From the NCBI GenBank assembly GCA_031276535.1, contig JAISMV010000044.1, positions 1 through 39,133 of the forward strand: a stretch of 39,133 nucleotides of DNA. The letters are read 5' to 3'. The stretch comes from Flavobacteriaceae bacterium (lineage in GTDB: Bacteria > Bacteroidota > Bacteroidia > Flavobacteriales > Weeksellaceae). Position numbers and translations under genes: made by a program. The notes under the pieces are model-generated. The model was not told the DNA's origin and made no database searches. It saw only the letters and a list, made by a program, of their open reading frames with translations. Shown piece by piece: positions 16,555 through 24,736 of the stretch; position 1 is the first letter of the stretch, and each line of letters opens with the position of its first letter.

Positions 16555-17631
16555 ATGAAATTCCTGACAGAATACAGAAATCCCGAAATAGTAAAGTATT
16601 ATATTTCAGCCATAAAAAAAACCGTAACCCGAGATTGGGAAATTATGGAAATCTGTGGAGGACAAACTCATTCTTTAGTAAAAAACGGTTTATTGGATCT
16701 TTTGCCCAAAAAGATAACCATGGTTCATGGTCCCGGCTGTCCGGTTTGTGTTACTCCCATATCGTTAATAGATAAAGCTGTAGCTTTGATGGAACAAGGC
16801 GTTATTTTGTGCTCTTTTGGGGATATGGTACGGGTTCCGGGAAGTAAAAAAAGCCTTTTGCAAGCTAAAGCGGAAGGGGGAAATCTGCGAATACTGTATT
16901 CTCCTCTGGAAGCGGTAAATATTGCAATGGAAAATCCGGAAAAACAAGTTGTCTTCTTTGCCGTAGGGTTTGAAACAACAGCTCCCGGCAATGCTCTGGC
17001 TATTGTACATGCACAAAAACTGGGAATAACCAATTTTTCTCTTTTAACCTCCCACGTTTTGGTTATTCCGGCAATGGAAGCTATTTTAGACGATAAATTC
17101 TGTCGTATTCATGCCTTTTTAGGCGCCGGACATGTCTGCACTATCACGGGATTCAAAGAATATCATCCTATTGCCGAAAAATATAGAGTTCCTGTTGTTA
17201 TTTCCGGATTTGAACCGGCTGATCTGCTAAAAGCCATCTATCATGCGGTAATCCAGTTAGAACAAGGCAAATATAAAGTGGAAAACTGTTATGAAAGATG
17301 GGTAAAGGAAGAAGGAAACCTGCCCGCCCAAAAAATAATGAATGAAATTTTTGAAATAGGAGAACAGGAATGGCGGGGAATAGGTAAAATTGCAGACAGC
17401 GGATTGGTAATACGAAAAAAATATCAAGATTATGATGCTTCTAAAAAGTTTTCCATCGAAACTCATAGTTCCTCAACAAACAAAAACTGTATTGCAGGAG
17501 AAATTTTACGGGGTAATAAAAAGCCTTTTCATTGCCCTGAATTTGGAAAAACCTGTAAACCCGATAACCCGTTAGGCGCACCCATGGTATCTTCTGAGGG
17601 AGCTTGTGCTGCTTACTATAATTATTATTAA
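16555..17631 (+). CDS. hypD: Hydrogenase iron-centre assembly protein HypD
   Basis: The scaffold, acting with HypC, on which the Fe(CN)2CO group of the hydrogenase is built. It has 358 residues from the ATG at 16555, which gives the usual N-terminus MKFLTEYRNPE; an in-frame TTG at 16504 would add 17 atypical residues and is rejected. Conserved cysteines are C34 (EICGGQTHS) and C62 and C65 (GPGCPVCVTP). Near the C-terminus four more cysteines (NCIAGE, HCPEFG, TCKPDN, ACAAYY) bind the [4Fe-4S] cluster. It lies 152 nt after the FKBP gene, so it may have its own promoter. No hypC, hypE, hypA or hypB is encoded in the window. Confidence 0.94.
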   Translation: MKFLTEYRNPEIVKYYISAIKKTVTRDWEIMEICGGQTHSLVKNGLLDLLPKKITMVHGPGCPVCVTPISLIDKAVALMEQGVILCSFGDMVRVPGSKKSLLQAKAEGGNLRILYSPLEAVNIAMENPEKQVVFFAVGFETTAPGNALAIVHAQKLGITNFSLLTSHVLVIPAMEAILDDKFCRIHAFLGAGHVCTITGFKEYHPIAEKYRVPVVISGFEPADLLKAIYHAVIQLEQGKYKVENCYERWVKEEGNLPAQKIMNEIFEIGEQEWRGIGKIADSGLVIRKKYQDYDASKKFSIETHSSSTNKNCIAGEILRGNKKPFHCPEFGKTCKPDNPLGAPMVSSEGACAAYYNYY

Positions 17632-17681
17632 ATCCCGTAATATTATAAAAAGTTACTGATTAGCTGAAAACTCATATATTA

Positions 17682-17700
17682 ATTTGATTATCAATCAAAT
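17682..17700. terminator. Weak hairpin between convergent hypD and cmk
   Basis: An 8-bp perfect stem ATTTGATT / AATCAAAT with a 3-nt loop lies in the 126-nt gap between two convergent genes. It has no strong T-run, so termination here is only a possibility. It resembles an FNR site, but the half-site spacing is 5 rather than 4. Confidence 0.3.
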
Positions 17701-17757
17701 AAACCAAAAAATTTCAAATTAATTTTGAAAAAGAATTACGTGAAAAGTAATCTTGTT

Positions 17758-18465
17758 TCAGGGGAGGATATTCCCGAATTTCTCTTTTGTTATAGCTAAA
17801 ATTTTTTGATATGTTTCTTGTTTATTCAGGTGAGAATTATCTATAAGGATGGCATCTGGAGACTGAGTTAGCGGAGATACTTCCCGATTTTGGTCTATAT
17901 AATCCCTTTGTTTAAGATTTTCTTTAATTTCTTCCAGCGAGATGGTTTTATTTTGTTGTTGAAAATCTAAAAACCTTCTTTTAGCTCTTTCATCAATACT
18001 GGCGGTGATAAATAATTTCAGGTCGGCACAAGGAAATACAACAGTTCCTATATCCCTTCCGTCCATGACCACACCTCCTTTTTTTCCGATTTCCCTTTGT
18101 TGTTTTACCAGAAAATTCCGCACCTCAGGAATTTTGGCAACTAAAGAAACTAATTCCGAAACCTTAAAACCCCGGATTTCCGATTCCACGTTTTCCCCAT
18201 TCATAAGGGTGTCATTATTCTGAGTTTCAGGGTTGTAAATGAAATCAATATGAATATCGGACAGGTGAGAAACAAGAGCCTGATTATCAATATATTTTCC
18301 TTCGGGAAAATTTTGAATTCCATAAAGGGTTACGGCTCTGTACATGGCTCCGGTATCAATATGTTTCCAGTTCAATTCTTTTGCCAGCATCTTTGCATAG
18401 GAACTTTTTCCTGTAGAGGAATGACCGTCAATTGCTATTATTGGATTTGTACTATTTTTTTTCAT
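17758..18465 (-). CDS. cmk: Cytidylate kinase
   Basis: Phosphorylates CMP and dCMP to the diphosphates. It has 235 residues from the ATG at 18465, chosen because it lies 4 nt after the porQ stop and gives the normal N-terminus MKKNSTNPIIAIDGHSSTGK. The upstream in-frame ATG at 18492 would add nine residues overlapping porQ. The P-loop is GHSSTGKS (14-21), and the substrate and lid region shows GVVMDGRDIGTVVFP and DERAKRRFLDFQ. It is cytoplasmic and essential in most bacteria. Co-transcription with porQ is likely from the 4-nt gap. Confidence 0.94.
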   Translation of the reverse strand: MKKNSTNPIIAIDGHSSTGKSSYAKMLAKELNWKHIDTGAMYRAVTLYGIQNFPEGKYIDNQALVSHLSDIHIDFIYNPETQNNDTLMNGENVESEIRGFKVSELVSLVAKIPEVRNFLVKQQREIGKKGGVVMDGRDIGTVVFPCADLKLFITASIDERAKRRFLDFQQQNKTISLEEIKENLKQRDYIDQNREVSPLTQSPDAILIDNSHLNKQETYQKILAITKEKFGNILP

Positions 18466-18469
18466 TTTT

Positions 18470-19483
18470 TTACCAGTCATATCGGGGAGCAAATAAATTT
18501 TCCAAGTCTATACGTAAACCGAATGTATGAGTATTTCCTGCTGCATTATACCGTCCCCAGGCATAATCTAAACGAAAATAGTAAATTTTAAGTCCGAATC
18601 CAAGAGTTAATCCGGCAAATGATCTTTGATCAACAATAGACAATTCGTTTCCTCTTTTAAAATTGTATCCGACACGCAGATTAAATCCGGATTCAGGGAA
18701 AATTTCAGCTCCCATGGATACATGATCTATCAATTTTCTCCCCAATCTGATCTTTTCTCCATTTTTGTTGGTGGGAGAAGATATGTCGAATTTTTGCAGA
18801 TCGTGCAAAGTAAGGGTTAGTTCTACGGGAACTCTTTCAAATTTTTGAGAAATTCCCAGATTTGCCTGTACGGGTAATTTTTCCCTTCTATCATTGTAAT
18901 AAGTCAGCTGCTTTCCGAAATTCCTTACCACAGCGGAAACGGTAGTATAATAATCAATATCGTGAAAGACTACTCCTATATCGGCAAGCAAAGCGGAGGA
19001 AGAATAACTTTCTATTTTGCTCGTAATATAAGAGAGATTTCCTCCTACGGTGAAAAATTCCGAAATCCTGTAAGCATATCCTAATGTTACGGCAGCGTCC
19101 GCAGCCGTGAAACTTCCGGTAACTGTGCCGGATTCATCAGCAGCCGTGAAATCTCCATAATCAATATATCTTCCGTGCAGAGAAAAAAAATGGTTGCTTT
19201 CATCCGGGTTATGAACAAAGGAAAGGCTTCCCGATTTTACATTTGCCAGATAAGAGACATAGTTTAGTCCTATTTGATTATGCATTTTTTCATTCATCAT
19301 AGCGGGATTAAACATAGCCATATTCGGATCGTTATCCCACGAAGAGTTTGCATTTCCCCCCAATGCAGACTGGCGTGCAGAAGTTGTCATATTCATAAAA
19401 GTATATATTTCCTCTCCCATCTGAGCATAAGAATAAGAGAAGGAACATAAACTGATGAATATGATAAGAATTATCTTTTGCAT
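18470..19483 (-). CDS. porQ: Type IX secretion system protein PorQ
   Basis: A 337-residue outer-membrane protein with a signal peptide (hydrophobic 3-18, cleavage after SYA before QMGEE). Hallmarks are MTTSARQSALGGNANSSWDNDPNMAMFNPA near the mature N-terminus, GLNYVSYLANVKSGSLSFVHN, and alternating beta-strands to the end. PorQ is a Bacteroidota-specific barrel of the type IX secretion system, needed for surface attachment of secreted cargo through the PorU/V/Q/Z attachment complex. The rest of the system is outside the window. It starts 97 nt after the arginine decarboxylase gene, same strand, with cmk 4 nt downstream. Confidence 0.85.
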   Translation of the reverse strand: MQKIILIIFISLCSFSYSYAQMGEEIYTFMNMTTSARQSALGGNANSSWDNDPNMAMFNPAMMNEKMHNQIGLNYVSYLANVKSGSLSFVHNPDESNHFFSLHGRYIDYGDFTAADESGTVTGSFTAADAAVTLGYAYRISEFFTVGGNLSYITSKIESYSSSALLADIGVVFHDIDYYTTVSAVVRNFGKQLTYYNDRREKLPVQANLGISQKFERVPVELTLTLHDLQKFDISSPTNKNGEKIRLGRKLIDHVSMGAEIFPESGFNLRVGYNFKRGNELSIVDQRSFAGLTLGFGLKIYYFRLDYAWGRYNAAGNTHTFGLRIDLENLFAPRYDW

Positions 19484-19580
19484 TACCGGTACGGATAATC
19501 TTTAAATTATAATTTGTAAAGTGTAAAATTCCTTTTACTACAATAAACAGTATTTCTTTCAAATTATTATAAAGTTGATT

Positions 19581-20972
19581 TTAATATCCTAAAAGATCCA
19601 GTAACTGTTTATGAGTTTGCTCTTCTCTAAAAACCTCATAGGAAAACTCACCTTCTTTATTTTTATTGATCAAAATATGCTTGGGTTGAGGTATGAGGCA
19701 ATGGTGAACCCCTCCGAATCCGCTAATGGAATCCTGATAAGCTCCTGTATTAAAGAAACCTATATATAAAGGTTTTTCTTCACTGTAAATAGGAAGATAG
19801 ATGGCATTTACGTGCTGTTCCGAGTTATAATAATCATCGCTGTCGCAGGTAAGTCCTCCGAGGAAAACCCGTTCGTAGGAATCTTCCCAACGGTTGACAG
19901 GGAGCATGATGAATCGGCGGGAGATAGCCCATGAATCGGGTAAGGTAGTCATGAAAGAACTGTTGATCATGTTCCATTTTTCCCGGTCATTTTGTCTTTT
20001 CTGATTGAGTATTTTATAGACCACTCCGCCGCTTTCTCCAACGGTGTAAGAGCCGAATTCGGTGTAAATGGTAGGTTCTTCCACTCCTTCTTCCTCACAG
20101 AATTTTTTTATCTGGTAGGTGATTTCATTGATCATATAGTAATAATCGTAATCGAAATTTAAAGAAGTTTTAATGGGAAATCCTCCTCCGATGTTAAGAG
20201 AATCTACTTCCGGCGCGATCTTTTTCAAACGGGCATATACCCGTAAACATTTGTACAGCTCGTTCCAGTAATAAGAAGTATCCTTAATCCCCGTATTGAT
20301 GAAAAAGTGCAGCATTTTCAATCTGGCAAAGGGGTGGTTTTGAATCTTTTGCGCATAAAAAGGAACGATGTCTCTATATCCGATCCCTAATCGGGACGTA
20401 TAGAACTCAAATTTAGGTTCCTCTTCGGAGGCAATTCTTATTCCAACAGCAAAGTTGGTATTGATGCTGTCGGAGAGACGATCTAATTCCCGGAAATTAT
20501 CCAGCACAGGAAGAATGTTGGAAAAGCCTCCGTTAATCATTTCTGAAATAATTTTGAGGTATTCATCCGTCTTAAATCCGTTGCATACTACTTCAATATC
20601 TTTATCTACAACTCCTTTTTCGTATAGTCTCTGAATAATTTCCATATCATTGGAAAAAGAAGTTTCCATACTGATCTTATTTTTTAAGGCCTCCTGCACC
20701 ACAAAGGAAAAATGACTGGATTTGGTACAATAGCAATATCTGTAATCATTTTTATAATTGTTCTCCTTAAATGCCTTTTTAAACCATCTTTTGGTTTGCT
20801 GGATGTTTTGAGAAATTTTAGGAAGATAATTAAATTTAAAAGGAGTGCCAAATTGTTCGATCAAATCCATTAAGGGAATGTCGTGAAATAGCAGGTTTCC
20901 ATTTTCAACTTTGAATTCCTGCTGAGGAAAATCAAAAGTTTGCTGGATGAGATCATGATACTTTATTTTCAT
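19581..20972 (-). CDS. speA: Biosynthetic arginine decarboxylase, Bacteroidota type
   Basis: A fold-type III PLP decarboxylase (ornithine/DAP/arginine decarboxylase family 2) that would make agmatine for polyamine synthesis. It has 463 residues from the ATG at 20972, the usual length in Flavobacteriia; ten upstream residues in frame are not family-like. The Schiff-base lysine is K84 in YCYCTKSSHFSF. The phosphate-binding glycines are in LNIGGGFPIKTSL. The second-subunit active-site segment is LGGLTCDSDDYY, with the catalytic C-D pair. Substrate preference for arginine over another amino acid rests on length and lineage, not on a diagnostic residue that I can name. Confidence 0.85.
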   Translation of the reverse strand: MKIKYHDLIQQTFDFPQQEFKVENGNLLFHDIPLMDLIEQFGTPFKFNYLPKISQNIQQTKRWFKKAFKENNYKNDYRYCYCTKSSHFSFVVQEALKNKISMETSFSNDMEIIQRLYEKGVVDKDIEVVCNGFKTDEYLKIISEMINGGFSNILPVLDNFRELDRLSDSINTNFAVGIRIASEEEPKFEFYTSRLGIGYRDIVPFYAQKIQNHPFARLKMLHFFINTGIKDTSYYWNELYKCLRVYARLKKIAPEVDSLNIGGGFPIKTSLNFDYDYYYMINEITYQIKKFCEEEGVEEPTIYTEFGSYTVGESGGVVYKILNQKRQNDREKWNMINSSFMTTLPDSWAISRRFIMLPVNRWEDSYERVFLGGLTCDSDDYYNSEQHVNAIYLPIYSEEKPLYIGFFNTGAYQDSISGFGGVHHCLIPQPKHILINKNKEGEFSYEVFREEQTHKQLLDLLGY

Positions 20973-20999
20973 TTTGTAATATTGAAAAAATTCAAAGTG

Positions 21000-21007
21000 C
21001 AAATATC
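21000..21007 (-). promoter_or_regulatory. Candidate -7 box of the arginine decarboxylase gene
   Basis: On the minus strand GAtaTTTG lies 27 nt before the speA ATG, one mismatch from TAnnTTTG. No clear -33 box is visible. Confidence 0.35.
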
Positions 21008-21250
21008 TTTAAAAAAAATTTTAAAATTAATAGTTTTTTATAAAATTAAACATAACAGCCTATAAAAAAAAAGAAAAAGAAATTATTCCATCCTGTAAAA
21101 TAAGATAGAATAGAATAAAAAGGGGTTGTTTTTTGTCCGGAATACTTTTAAAGCATATTAAAAAGCTCTGTATTTGCTTAAAAAGATTGATAATATCAAC
21201 CGTTTGGTATTAAAACCACGGTGTATCACTTTTCCGCATAATTTTTGTCA

Positions 21251-22312
21251 CTACAATAAATAACTATGTTGGCTGGCAGTTAATATATCCCTGATGATTC
21301 GATTCACTTCCGTCTTGGGGTCAGAGGCGGAAATACCCAGATACGGATATATATCCAATACCGCTTCTCTTCCTTTTTTAGCGATTTCCTTACACAGGAT
21401 GCTTATTTTTTTCATAAGTTCTTCCGATACTTCTCCATTACGTTCCAGCTCTTCCCAAGAGGCTTGTGCCAGAGAAAAGAACAATTCTCTTCTGTTCATT
21501 ATATCCTGCCGGGCTTTTTCCAACAATTGGGTTCGAAATTCCCGATATTTGGGTTCCTTTGTGTTGTCCAATATGGTTTGTGCCGATTCCAGAAAATGTT
21601 CCTGTATTCCCAGATGATTCACTGCCAGTGTCAGTACGGCAGAAGCCGTGAATGGATATTGAAAGATTAAATGATCTATGGTACGGGAAGCTCCCTCTAT
21701 CATAAAACAACGGTTTTTATCTACTTTTAAGTTTTGTACTTCGAAAGAATGACTGGCAGTGGCTATTAATCCCATGGTACTCCAATCTTCAGTGATGGTT
21801 ACTTCTTCCGGAATGAAAAAGAAAGATTTATAAACAGGTGAACCGTCTTCATGAACAAGGAGTTCCCCGTCTTTTTCAATCTGACAATTAGCGGTAAAAA
21901 TGGTGCAGTGGGAGATTCCTGTAGCATAACGCCACCTTCCGGAGATTATATATCCGTCTTCTGTTTCTTTAGCTATTCCTCCTATTTTCCCGCTTCCTCC
22001 GAAACAAACTTTGGGATTGCTAAAAATTTCGTGTGTTACCTCCTGAGATAAATATCCTACAAAAACGCTGGCTCCGCTGCACAAAGTCACCGTCCACCCC
22101 AGGCTTCCGTCTATTTTTGCGATTTCCTCTTCCAATAATAATCCTTCTATCAATCCGAATTCTAATCCCCCAAAAGATTCAGGGACAAAAATATTAAACA
22201 ATTTTTGAGAATGAATAATCTCCAATTGTCTGTCTGTTAGTCTTCCTGTTTTTTCGGCTTGTGAGGCTTCTTTTTTTAATTCATTTTGAAGTTCCGTAGA
22301 TAAAAAATTCAT
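21251..22312 (-). CDS. Acyl-CoA dehydrogenase-fold flavoprotein
   Basis: 353 residues with the acyl-CoA dehydrogenase fold. It has a helical N-terminal domain with FNIFVPESFGGLEFGLIEGLLLEEEIAKIDGSLGWTV, a middle beta-domain with the substrate-facing stretch GYIISGRWRYATG and DWSTMGLIATASHSFEV, and a C-terminal helical bundle ending RIIRDILTASQH. This pattern fits the branch containing flavin monooxygenase oxygenase components (HsaA, HpaB-like group D) at least as well as true acyl-CoA dehydrogenases. Electron partner and substrate are unknown. The ATG at 22312 was chosen because the in-frame extension up to 22402 is not family-like. It looks like a single-gene unit, with 250 nt to the next gene on its strand. 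Confidence 0.78.
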   Translation of the reverse strand: MNFLSTELQNELKKEASQAEKTGRLTDRQLEIIHSQKLFNIFVPESFGGLEFGLIEGLLLEEEIAKIDGSLGWTVTLCSGASVFVGYLSQEVTHEIFSNPKVCFGGSGKIGGIAKETEDGYIISGRWRYATGISHCTIFTANCQIEKDGELLVHEDGSPVYKSFFFIPEEVTITEDWSTMGLIATASHSFEVQNLKVDKNRCFMIEGASRTIDHLIFQYPFTASAVLTLAVNHLGIQEHFLESAQTILDNTKEPKYREFRTQLLEKARQDIMNRRELFFSLAQASWEELERNGEVSEELMKKISILCKEIAKKGREAVLDIYPYLGISASDPKTEVNRIIRDILTASQHSYLL

Positions 22313-22963
22313 AATAATACTTTTTAAATTTGATTTTTGTGCATAACAAAACAACGGGAACTTCACTGTATGGAAAAATCCTATACCGGCATTATCCGGC
22401 AAGTGTATAAAAGAAAAATTCTTTTATTGGGTATAATCTCAGCCTGTTTTTTATTTAAGATTTTTTACTACAAGCACCCCTTGTTATTTAAAGCAAAGAT
22501 ACTCCTTTTTATTAAATAGCAAAGTAATTTTTATCACATTCATCAAATAAGCTCCGTTGATTTTTATCTGTTTTTTCCCGGATTTGGATTTGTAACAAGG
22601 TTTTTAGTGATTGTTTTAGTAGTATTTAAACCCGTAATGCATTATTAAAAGTAATACATTATTAAAAAAAGTTGTATAAACCACAAAAAGCAGCATATCA
22701 AAAAACTCCAATCATGCACAACTATTGTGGATTGTATGTTGTTGGAATTTTATAAAATTTATGAGAAAAATGAAAAACGCCTTCTGAAGCCAAACTTATC
22801 TCTTCCCTCCTCCCCTCTGATTTGTATATACTACAAACGGAATGCTGAAAAAGAACCACAAGAGGCTCAAAAAACGTAACTTTTTAAAGAGGTTTTAAAA
22901 AAGCGAAAGTAATCCTTTCGAAATTGATACCCGAAAAAGTCTTAGGTATTATATTCTGAAAAA
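22313..22963. other. AT-rich intergenic region with a tandem repeat
   Basis: No gene is visible; short frames in all phases lack family features. It contains the 17-bp tandem repeat at 22634-22667 and a weak hairpin CGAAAG / CTTTCG at 22904-22920. I found no RNA gene. Confidence 0.5.
22634..22667 (+). repeat. Two tandem 17-bp repeats containing a palindrome
   Basis: GTAATGCATTATTAAAA is followed directly by GTAATACATTATTAAAA, with one difference. The first contains the perfect palindrome TAATGCATTA; the second is one base from it. This could be a protein-binding site, but no gene starts close by. Confidence 0.6.
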
Positions 22964-22992
22964 CAAAAAAGGGTGTCCTTTAGAGACACCCT
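22964..22992 (-). terminator. Terminator of the double-glycine peptide gene
   Basis: On the minus strand a GGGTGTC / GACACCC stem (22985-22991 with 22971-22977) with a 7-nt loop is followed by TTTTTT. It lies 13 nt after the peptide stop codon, which supports the peptide as a real single-gene transcript. Confidence 0.8.
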
Positions 22993-23004
22993 TCTTAATT
23001 TTAA

Positions 23005-23160
23005 TTAATCCCAAAGGTCTGACGAAATACCTGTTTCGCTGTCATACCCGAAAATTAAATATCCAAAAAGTGTTATACTAAAGCTCCACTTTTTTCCTCC
23101 TTCAATGTTTCGTGCTTCTTCAACACTGAGTTCTTTCAAGTTTAATTTTTCTAAATTCAT
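23005..23160 (-). CDS. Small peptide with a double-glycine leader
   Basis: A 51-residue reading frame. The first 22 residues end in LSVEEARNIEGG, the pattern of double-glycine (bacteriocin-type) leaders in Bacteroidota: an N-terminal MNLEKLNLKEL helix, conserved E and I positions, and GG as the cleavage site for a C39-peptidase ABC exporter. The remaining 29 residues form the putative core, starting KKWSFSITLFGYLIFGYDSE. It is aromatic, hydrophobic and free of cysteine. A strong terminator follows 13 nt after the stop. A divergent Xre regulator starts 169 nt away. No exporter or modification enzyme lies in the window. It could be a bacteriocin, a signalling peptide or a precursor modified elsewhere. 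The leader call is by pattern; function is unknown. Confidence 0.7.
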   Translation of the reverse strand: MNLEKLNLKELSVEEARNIEGGKKWSFSITLFGYLIFGYDSETGISSDLWD

Positions 23161-23297
23161 AATGATTTAATTTAAAGTTAATGTTTATTTATTTATTTAT
23201 GTTACTCAAAAAAATAATTATTTACTCCGTAATTTTTAATAGTATAAAGGTGCGAAGATTTTTCCCAACTTATTATTACTTTTTTTAAAAATATTAC

Positions 23298-23305
23298 TAC
23301 TTTTG
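23298..23305 (+). promoter_or_regulatory. Promoter -7 box of the Xre regulator
   Basis: TActTTTG is an exact TAnnTTTG match, 24 nt before the ATG. No good -33 box is seen at the N19 position. Confidence 0.5.
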
Positions 23306-23329
23306 TATAAACTTTAATAACCTTTAAGA

Positions 23330-23686
23330 ATGAAAATCATAAATAAAATTAAAGCTATTCGAAAAGATAAGGGAATCTCTCAGGAAGCAATGGCTATGAA
23401 TCTGGAAATTTCGCAGGCAGCTTATACAAAATTAGAAAGGAACGAAACGAAACTTACCGTAGACAGGCTTTATAAAATTGCAGAAATATTAGGGGTGAAA
23501 ATAGAAAGCTTATTAAATTTAGAACTTGAATCATCACAGCAGGGCGGTAATGATGAACCTGTAATAACCCTGCCTCTCCAACAGATAGAAAACCTATACA
23601 GGGAAAACAAGGAAATATACGGAAAACTTATCCAAAGTAAAGATGAACAAATCGCTCTTTTACAAAAGTTATTGGAAAATAAATAA
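23330..23686 (+). CDS. Xre-type helix-turn-helix regulator with coiled-coil tail
   Basis: 118 residues. An HTH_3 domain occupies about 6-62: IKAIRKDKGISQEAMAMNLE as first helices and ISQAAYTKLERNETKLTVDRL as the recognition region. A linker follows, then a charged heptad-like helix (about 83-117) likely to mediate dimerisation. It is a cytoplasmic DNA-binding protein of unknown ligand. It is divergent from the double-glycine peptide gene, with a shared 169-nt intergenic region, so it is a natural candidate for controlling that peptide and itself. This link is inference from position. Confidence 0.85.
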   Translation: MKIINKIKAIRKDKGISQEAMAMNLEISQAAYTKLERNETKLTVDRLYKIAEILGVKIESLLNLELESSQQGGNDEPVITLPLQQIENLYRENKEIYGKLIQSKDEQIALLQKLLENK

Positions 23687-23863
23687 ATTTTTCTCCGATA
23701 CCATATAAATCGGTCTCAGCTTTGAGGTTAAAATCGAACCTGATAATAAAACAGATTTGAACTTTCCGTGAAAAAATAAAATCTATACTTCATTTCAATC
23801 GGTAACATTTTGTGCAATATTACCTTTGTTCCCTGATATAAAACATTTGCATTCCGGAACTCC

Positions 23864-23905
23864 ATAAAAAAACAATCCGGAATTGTTACATTCCGGAATT
23901 GTTTC
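23864..23905. terminator. Bidirectional terminator between xre and sdhB
   Basis: AACAATCCGGAAT pairs with ATTCCGGAATTGTT with one bulged base and a short loop. On the minus strand the stem is followed by TTTTTTT, which suits the end of the sdhCAB operon 35 nt after the sdhB stop. On the plus strand it is followed by a T-rich stretch and could end xre. Confidence 0.75.
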
Positions 23906-23939
23906 TTGTTATACTTAAAATATTTGACAATTAACTCCT

Positions 23940-24716
23940 TTACTCTGCTTTTATATCATTGACAATACTTGCTCTCAGGAATTCCCGATTCATTCTGGCA
24001 ATATTTTCCAACGATATTCCTTTAGGACACTCTACTTCACATGCTCCTGTATTGGTACAGTTTCCAAATCCTTCTTCATCCATCTTTCTAACCATATTTA
24101 ATACACGACGGGTGGCTTCTATTCTTCCCTGAGGTAATAAGGCATATTGGGAAACTTTTGCAGAAACAAACAACATGGCTGAACCGTTTTTACAAGTAGC
24201 CACACAAGCTCCACATCCTATACAGGCTGCTGCTGCAAAGGCTTTATCTGCTTTTTCCTTTTCAATGGGAATAGCATTGGCATCAATGGTATTTCCTGAA
24301 GTATTCACAGATACGAATCCTCCTGCGTGCTGTATTCTGTCAAAAGCCGTCCTGTCTACAATTAGATCTTTTATTACCGGGAAACCTGCGGATCTCCAAG
24401 GTTCGATCACAATGGTGTCTCCATCGTTAAACATTCTCATATGAAGCTGACAAGTGGTAATTCCTCTGTCCGGACCATGAGCTCTTCCGTTAATGAACAG
24501 AGAACACATTCCGCAGATACCTTCGCGACAGTCATGATCAAATGCTATAGGTTCTTTATCCTGTTCCACCAATTGCTCATTCAGCATGTCCAGCATTTCT
24601 AAAAATGAACTCTCAGTAGATACTCCTTCCAGTTTATATTCTTCAAATTTTCCTTTTTCTTTATGACTTGCTTGTCTCCAAACTTTTAAAGTCAGGTTTA
24701 ATAATTTTCCTGCCAT
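23940..24716 (-). CDS. sdhB: Succinate dehydrogenase iron-sulfur subunit
   Basis: The 258-residue electron-transfer subunit of succinate:quinone oxidoreductase (complex II). The [2Fe-2S] ligands are C63, C68, C71 and C89. The [4Fe-4S] and [3Fe-4S] clusters are bound by C165, C168, C171, C175, C220, C226 and C230 in the [11 protein letters not shown] and [15 protein letters not shown] motifs. It is the last gene of sdhCAB, 20 nt after sdhA, and is followed by a terminator. It faces the cytoplasm, attached to the cytochrome subunit. Confidence 0.95.
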   Translation of the reverse strand: MAGKLLNLTLKVWRQASHKEKGKFEEYKLEGVSTESSFLEMLDMLNEQLVEQDKEPIAFDHDCREGICGMCSLFINGRAHGPDRGITTCQLHMRMFNDGDTIVIEPWRSAGFPVIKDLIVDRTAFDRIQHAGGFVSVNTSGNTIDANAIPIEKEKADKAFAAAACIGCGACVATCKNGSAMLFVSAKVSQYALLPQGRIEATRRVLNMVRKMDEEGFGNCTNTGACEVECPKGISLENIARMNREFLRASIVNDIKAE

Positions 24717-24736
24717 TTTTCTTTTGATTTTACAGG

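Noticed and set aside
17682-17700. FNR-like site TTGAT-N5-ATCAA
   Set aside because: The spacer is 5 rather than 4 and it lies between the 3-prime ends of two convergent genes, not at a promoter.
18466-18492. Longer cytidylate kinase from the ATG at 18492
   Set aside because: The extra nine residues overlap the end of porQ and precede a normal kinase N-terminus at 18465.
22313-22402. N-terminal extension of the acyl-CoA-dehydrogenase-fold protein
   Set aside because: The added 30 residues do not resemble the family; MNFLSTELQNEL at 22312 is the expected start.
22700-22760. Possible CRISPR repeat or tracrRNA (ATTGTGGATTGTATGTTG)
   Set aside because: It occurs once, with no regularly spaced copies and no cas gene nearby.
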